Below, piece after piece: positions 59,549 to 64,000 of a stretch of 64,000 nt of DNA. Source of the stretch: Sutcliffiella tianshenii (lineage in GTDB: Bacteria > Bacillota > Bacilli > Bacillales > Bacillaceae_I); the NCBI RefSeq assembly GCF_016908565.1, contig NZ_JAFBED010000003.1:248001-312000 (forward strand). The letters run 5' to 3'. Numbering within the stretch: the stretch's first letter is position 1; each line of letters opens with the position of its first letter. Under the pieces are notes generated by a model, which did no database searches, was not told where the DNA came from, and worked only from the letters and a program-made list of their open reading frames with translations. Made by a program: the position numbers and the translations under genes.

Positions 59549-60841
59549 TCAGCCTTCCAACAACAAGTCTTCCGGATCTTCTAGCAACTGTTTCACTTTT
59601 ACCAGGAATTGTACAGCATCCTTACCATCGACGATGCGGTGGTCATAGGAAAGGGCGATGTACATCATTGGTCTTACTTCCACTGTGTCTTTATCGTCCA
59701 CTACAACAGGGCGGCGTTGGATGGTGTGCATGCCAAGGATACCAACCTGTGGTGTGTTCAGGATTGGAGTGGAATACAGGGAACCAAAGATTCCGCCATT
59801 TGTGATGGTGAATGTTCCGCCTTGAAGGTCTTTCAGTGCCAATTGGTTGTCACGCGCTTTTTTACCAAGCTCACCGATTTCTTTCTCGATGCCGGCAAAG
59901 CTTAGTTTGTCTGCATCACGGACAACTGGAACAACCAGTCCTTCCTCGGTGGAAACTGCCACACCGATATCATAGAACTTCTTCATCAGGATCTCGTCGC
60001 CCTGGATTTCCGCATTCAATAATGGGAAGGACTTCAGTGCCCCGATTACAGCTTTTGTAAAGAAGGACATGAACCCAAGCTTAACGCCATTCTTTTTGAA
60101 GAAAGCATCCTTACGGCGGTTACGCACGTCCATGACTGCTGTCATATCCACTTCATTGAAGGTAGTGAGCATCGCTGCAGTGTGTTGTGCTTCAACTAAG
60201 CGCTTTGCAATCGTTTGACGACGGCGGGACATTTTCACGCGCTCGATACGGTCATCCTGTACCACAGCTTTCGGTGCTGCCGCTGCTTTAGAAGGAGCTG
60301 CAGGTGCTGGCTCGCTCTTTTTCTTTTCAGCGGAAGCCTGATGCGCCTCGACATCTTCTACGCGTACGCGGCCCATTGGATCACGGTAGCTTACTTCGTT
60401 CAGGTCGATTCCAAGCTCACGCGCTTTTTTGCGGGCAGCAGGAGATGCAACAGCTGTGCGGGTTGCCACAGACTTCTTTTCCGCTTCAGGAGCTTTGGCA
60501 GCAGGTACTTCCTGCTTTGGCTCTTCCGCTTTTTCTTCTTTCGATGCTTCTGCAACTGGAGCAGCCGCTGCAGGCTCTTCTGCCGGTGCAGATCCGCCTG
60601 CCTCGCCAGTATCACCAAGCACTGCGATAACCTGGCCAACCTCTACGTTGTCACCTGGTTCAAAAAGAAATTCCTTGATGACACCACTGTGCTCACTTTT
60701 AATTTCAACGTTTACTTTGTCGGTTTCAAGCTCTGCGATCGTCTCGCCCTTTTCGATGGACTCGCCGACACTTTTCGTCCACTCTGCAATTGTTCCTTCT
60801 GTAATGGATTCCGCTAATTCAGGTACTTTAACTTCGATCAT
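59549..60841 (-). CDS. odhB: 2-Oxoglutarate dehydrogenase E2, dihydrolipoamide succinyltransferase
   Basis: Core of the 2-oxoglutarate dehydrogenase complex in the TCA cycle; transfers succinyl groups from the lipoyl arm to CoA. The 430-aa protein has a lipoyl domain (1-76) with the lipoylated K42 in ETDKVNVEI, an Ala/Pro/Glu-rich linker, a peripheral subunit-binding domain (about 131-170, [17 protein letters not shown]) and a catalytic domain (about 200-430) with H401 and D405 in SYDHRIVDG. Its ATG overlaps the odhA stop (ATGA). The E3 subunit is shared with pyruvate dehydrogenase and is not encoded here. Confidence 0.97.
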   Translation of the reverse strand: MIEVKVPELAESITEGTIAEWTKSVGESIEKGETIAELETDKVNVEIKSEHSGVIKEFLFEPGDNVEVGQVIAVLGDTGEAGGSAPAEEPAAAAPVAEASKEEKAEEPKQEVPAAKAPEAEKKSVATRTAVASPAARKKARELGIDLNEVSYRDPMGRVRVEDVEAHQASAEKKKSEPAPAAPSKAAAAPKAVVQDDRIERVKMSRRRQTIAKRLVEAQHTAAMLTTFNEVDMTAVMDVRNRRKDAFFKKNGVKLGFMSFFTKAVIGALKSFPLLNAEIQGDEILMKKFYDIGVAVSTEEGLVVPVVRDADKLSFAGIEKEIGELGKKARDNQLALKDLQGGTFTITNGGIFGSLYSTPILNTPQVGILGMHTIQRRPVVVDDKDTVEVRPMMYIALSYDHRIVDGKDAVQFLVKVKQLLEDPEDLLLEG

Positions 60842-63714
60842 ATGAATTCCCCTCCATGCCCTTTGCTAACATTTAATGCAGCTTGTACAATTCCAGCTTG
60901 CTCTTGTTTATGAATATGTGGCTCCCCGGTTGAAGGACTGGAACGCTTTGGACGTCCAATATATTCAACAGCCAGTCCACTTGAAGCGATCTCATGCAAT
61001 GGTGCTTTTACCACAGGCCAAGCGCCCATGTTTTTCGGCTCTTCCTGTACCCAAACGATTTCTTTCAGGTTCGGATACTCGGCAACCAGCTCTTCCACTT
61101 CCTTTTTCGGGAATGGATACAGCTGCTCCACTCTGACTATATGAAGGTTTTCGACGTCTTCATCTGACAGCTCCGTCAGTTTGCTTGCAAGGTCGATGGA
61201 TACTTTTCCTGTACAAAGAACAAGACGGGTAACCTTGGACTTTTCCTGCCCGGTTCCTTCCTGCTCCACTAAAAGCTTGAATGAGCCTTCGCTCAGTTCG
61301 GAGCTATTGGAAACTGTCATGGAATTACGCAGCAAGCTCTTCGGCGTCATCACGATCAAAGGACGTGCATCCTCCGTTTTGGTGAGAAGCGCCTGTCTTC
61401 TTAAAAGGTGGAAATACTGGGCTGCACTTGTTACGTTTGCCACAATCCAGTTGTTCTCTGCAGCTGAATTCAAGAAACGCTCCACGCGACCGCTCGAGTG
61501 CTCCGGTCCTTGACCTTCATAGCCATGAGGCAATAGCATCACAAGGCTTGATTTTTGGCCCCATTTTGCACGGCCTGCAGCGATGAACTGGTCGATGATT
61601 ACCTGTGCTACGTTTACGAAGTCTCCGAATTGGGCTTCCCAGATGACTAGGGATTCCGGTGATTGCACACTATATCCATAATCAAAGCCGAGTACCGCAG
61701 TTTCAGACAACGGACTGTTGTAGATGGAGAACGAAGCTTTCGCCTCCGGGATATTGTGCAGAGGCACATATCTTTCTGCCGTCTGGTGATCATGCAATAC
61801 AAGATGGCGGTGGGCAAATGTTCCACGCTCGCTATCCTGACCTGTCAAACGGATCGGTGTGCCGTCTGCAAGGATGCTAGCAAAGGCAAGCGTTTCCCCT
61901 AGTGACCAGTCTACTTTTCCTTCCTCGCTCAACAGACTCTCCCTCTTTTTAAGGATACGTCCAAGCTTCGGATACACCTTAAAGTGGGAAGGCCATTTTG
62001 CAAGGTTTTCATTAATGGAACGAAGAAGATCAACGGAAACTGCAGTCTCCATTTCAGGTACATGTTCAACGATCTTGACCGGTACATGTTTGGTCACTTC
62101 TTCTTTATTTTCTTTTTCTTTTAATTGATCAAAAGTCTCTTGGAACTTTTTCATCATCTCGGACTTTTTGCTTGTTGTATCTTCTTCTGTCAAAATACCG
62201 CGGGAAACGAGTTCTTTCGCATATTTCTCAGCAATGGTCGGATGATTGTTGATTTTTTCATAAAGATACGGCTGAGTCACGTTCGGATCATCCATTTCGT
62301 TATGGCCGAAACGGCGGTAACCGACAAGGTCGATCACGATATCCTTATTGAACTTTTTACGATACTGGTAGGCAAAATACATCACAGCCAGGCAGCTTTC
62401 CGGATCATCCGCATTGACGTGGATAACCGGGATCTCGTAGCCTTTTGCAAGGTCACTCGCATATTTGGTCGAACGGGAATCCTGATAGTTAGTTGTAAAG
62501 CCTAGCAGGTTATTCGCGATAATATGGATCGCTCCACCGGTCGCATAGCCTCGGAGCTTCATCAGGTTTAAGGTTTCCGCCACTACCCCTTCTCCAGGGA
62601 AAGCTGCATCACCATGGATCAAGACGCTGAAAGCCGATTGTTCATCCAGCTTCGGATAGCCCTTTTCACTGCGATCTTCCTGCAAGGCACGTGCAGAACC
62701 CTGTACAACAGGGTCGACAAATTCCAGGTGACTCGGATTGTGTGCAAGATGAATGCTGATCACATTTTCCTTATCGCCTTTGATATTGCGGTCTGCCCCA
62801 AGATGATACTTTACATCCCCGGACCAGCCGAAGTTGATCCCACGTGAACCTTCTGAAGGAACGAGTTCCTTGTTCGGGGAATGATGGAATTCAGAGAAAA
62901 TCAGCTCATACGGTTTTCCAAGTACATGAGCAAGAACGTTCAGACGGCCGCGATGCGCCATTCCGATGCTGATATTTTTCGTACCTTCCTCACAACCGGA
63001 TTGCACCAGCTTGTCGAGCATCGGTACCAGCATATCCAAACCTTCGATAGAAAAGCGTTTCTGACCGACGAAGGTTTTGTGCAAAAACTTCTCGAATCCG
63101 TCTACATGCATCAAACGCTCGAACAATTCGATGCGCTCCTCTTTGGACATCGGCTGATGGATGCGGGACTTCTCGATATAGCTATTCAGCCAATTCTGTT
63201 CCTCTTCATCATGGATATGACCGAATTCGTAAGCGATTGTATTTGTATAGATGCGTTTTAAATGTTCATATGCTTCCCATCCATTGGATATCGCTTCCGG
63301 GGCATCCTCCCAAATGAGGTCAATCGGAATCTGCAAGAGATCTTCCTTGCTCAGGCCGTATGTTTCCACGTCGAGGAATCCTGCCGGATGCTTTTCTTCA
63401 AACTGGATCGGACTAATATTTGCAGCCAGGTGGCCTAATGTACGAATATTCCTTAAAAGCTTTGTTGCAGCAATGACTTTTTTGATCGCCGATTGTGGAG
63501 CTTGGCTAGGTGCAGCATTCTTAGGGGACGAAGACGCCTCCGCTTGCACACCAAAATCCATTTCCGGCGGGGGACCCATTTCATCGAACAATTTCCGAAT
63601 CGTATCGTCTACTGATTCCGGATCCTCCTGATACTTGTCATACTCTTCATAAATATAGCCCATATTCGGCCCGTAGAAGCGCTCCCAAATATGCGCACGG
63701 TCTTGATTACTCAT
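60838..63714 (-). CDS. odhA: 2-Oxoglutarate dehydrogenase E1 component
   Basis: Thiamine-diphosphate enzyme decarboxylating 2-oxoglutarate and passing succinyl to the OdhB lipoyl arm. The 958-aa protein starts [20 protein letters not shown]. It has [19 protein letters not shown] near 253, the TPP motif [18 protein letters not shown] near 370, [14 protein letters not shown] near 470 and, in the second half, the transketolase-like pyrimidine domain ([18 protein letters not shown] near 650). I start at the ATG after GGAGGCATGTCTG. The pair odhA-odhB is translationally coupled. A cre-like site lies about 95 bp upstream, in line with carbon catabolite control. Confidence 0.97.
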   Translation of the reverse strand: MSNQDRAHIWERFYGPNMGYIYEEYDKYQEDPESVDDTIRKLFDEMGPPPEMDFGVQAEASSSPKNAAPSQAPQSAIKKVIAATKLLRNIRTLGHLAANISPIQFEEKHPAGFLDVETYGLSKEDLLQIPIDLIWEDAPEAISNGWEAYEHLKRIYTNTIAYEFGHIHDEEEQNWLNSYIEKSRIHQPMSKEERIELFERLMHVDGFEKFLHKTFVGQKRFSIEGLDMLVPMLDKLVQSGCEEGTKNISIGMAHRGRLNVLAHVLGKPYELIFSEFHHSPNKELVPSEGSRGINFGWSGDVKYHLGADRNIKGDKENVISIHLAHNPSHLEFVDPVVQGSARALQEDRSEKGYPKLDEQSAFSVLIHGDAAFPGEGVVAETLNLMKLRGYATGGAIHIIANNLLGFTTNYQDSRSTKYASDLAKGYEIPVIHVNADDPESCLAVMYFAYQYRKKFNKDIVIDLVGYRRFGHNEMDDPNVTQPYLYEKINNHPTIAEKYAKELVSRGILTEEDTTSKKSEMMKKFQETFDQLKEKENKEEVTKHVPVKIVEHVPEMETAVSVDLLRSINENLAKWPSHFKVYPKLGRILKKRESLLSEEGKVDWSLGETLAFASILADGTPIRLTGQDSERGTFAHRHLVLHDHQTAERYVPLHNIPEAKASFSIYNSPLSETAVLGFDYGYSVQSPESLVIWEAQFGDFVNVAQVIIDQFIAAGRAKWGQKSSLVMLLPHGYEGQGPEHSSGRVERFLNSAAENNWIVANVTSAAQYFHLLRRQALLTKTEDARPLIVMTPKSLLRNSMTVSNSSELSEGSFKLLVEQEGTGQEKSKVTRLVLCTGKVSIDLASKLTELSDEDVENLHIVRVEQLYPFPKKEVEELVAEYPNLKEIVWVQEEPKNMGAWPVVKAPLHEIASSGLAVEYIGRPKRSSPSTGEPHIHKQEQAGIVQAALNVSKGHGGEFI

Positions 63715-63808
63715 CAGACATGCCTCCATTATTATTGCCTGTTACTGCTAGCTAATATATCAGAATAATAACTCTATACGTACTATATTACATCATAACT
63801 GTAACTTA

Positions 63809-63822
63809 TTAAACCGTTTACA
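63809..63822 (-). promoter_or_regulatory. cre-like site upstream of odhA
   Basis: On the minus strand TGTAAACGGTTTAA fits the CcpA consensus TGWNANCGNTNWCA with one mismatch, 87-108 bp before the start codon. Carbon repression of odhAB is reported in B. subtilis. Confidence 0.5.
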
Positions 63823-63880
63823 TTCTATTACCCTAAAAAAAGTATGATTAACTGGAAAATAGGTAGAAATAACTACGAAG

Positions 63881-63931
63881 ATTGTCGAATCGTGCCATCA
63901 GAAACATTGGTTTAATGCGCTTTTCGACAAT
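63881..63931. repeat. Inverted repeat in the odhA upstream region
   Basis: ATTGTCGAA (63881-63889) and TTCGACAAT (63923-63931), a perfect 9-bp inverted repeat with a 33-nt loop and no T-run. Confidence 0.6.
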
Positions 63932-63954
63932 GAATCTATTTAGACAAGTAAAAA

Positions 63955-63982
63955 GCACTTTTCCTCGTTCTGGGAAAAGTGC
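63955..63982 (-). terminator. Terminator of a minus-strand gene beyond the window
   Basis: Perfect 10-bp stem GCACTTTTCC/GGAAAAGTGC with an 8-nt loop. On the minus strand it is followed by TTTTT, so it should end a gene that lies to the right of the window. Confidence 0.8.
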
Positions 63983-64000
63983 CAGAATATTATTCTAGGT

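Overview
The window is a stretch of chromosome from a low-GC Gram-positive endospore former of the family Bacillaceae. The evidence is the gene content: mreBH, ykvU, yfmL, yhfW, yeeI, odhAB, bacterial nitric oxide synthase, a zinc-free S14 and two KinB/KinE-like kinases. Strong AGGAGG-type ribosome binding sites, frequent TTG starts and compact U-tailed terminators agree with this. I see no rRNA, tRNA, phage module, insertion sequence or CRISPR array. Most genes are ordinary core or accessory Bacillaceae genes; the unusual material lies in the intergenic DNA.

Layout. 1-8 kb: the end of a YfhP-like membrane hydrolase, an envelope-stress module (response regulator, kinase, HtrA protease), a YhdN-like protein, a PbuO-like purine permease and a Nudix protein. 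8-12 kb: a DUF4397 surface protein with its own sortase, a one-TM protein, mreBH and yeeI. 12-19 kb: nos-glxK, a YitT protein, a YkvU-like flippase, a TspO-like protein and an N-acetyltransferase. 19-28.5 kb: an NlpC/P60 protein, a zinc-ribbon protein with a trypsin-like protease, a DEAD-box helicase, a Rieske oxidoreductase, a KinB-like kinase and an EAL protein. 28.5-38 kb: an alanine/glycine symporter, the heterodimeric ABC exporter YheI/YheH (BmrC/BmrD type), an amidase-dipeptidase pair and a nucleotidyltransferase.

38-53.7 kb: a D-threonine-aldolase-like enzyme, an HpaB-type monooxygenase, a glycerophosphodiesterase, YwbE, an MFS transporter, an aldehyde dehydrogenase, an AraC regulator with an EEP hydrolase opposite a PhyH dioxygenase, a PAS kinase with a small HTH protein, CstA, and a MerR/AidB-like pair. 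53.7-64 kb: a tandem repeat array, pssA, rpsN2, several small genes, a SET-domain protein, a Gfo/Idh oxidoreductase, a DUF4352 lipoprotein and odhAB.

The most notable non-coding signals are: (1) three arrays, each of exactly six 21-bp units (126 bp), related in sequence, each placed 45-70 bp beyond the stop codon of a gene and all in the same polarity relative to that gene; (2) a 12-copy, 53/55-bp tandem array in which each unit can fold into a hairpin; (3) a 137-bp GC-rich element with perfect 11-bp terminal inverted repeats; (4) a 100-bp direct repeat pair carrying TetR-like palindromes; and (5) a perfect 44-bp palindrome belonging to a recurrent GGGGTCAGRCCCC terminator family. Regulatory sites readable by eye include a Zur-like box before rpsN2, a MerR promoter with a 19-bp spacer, AraC-like direct repeats, a PurR-like region and a cre site before odhA.
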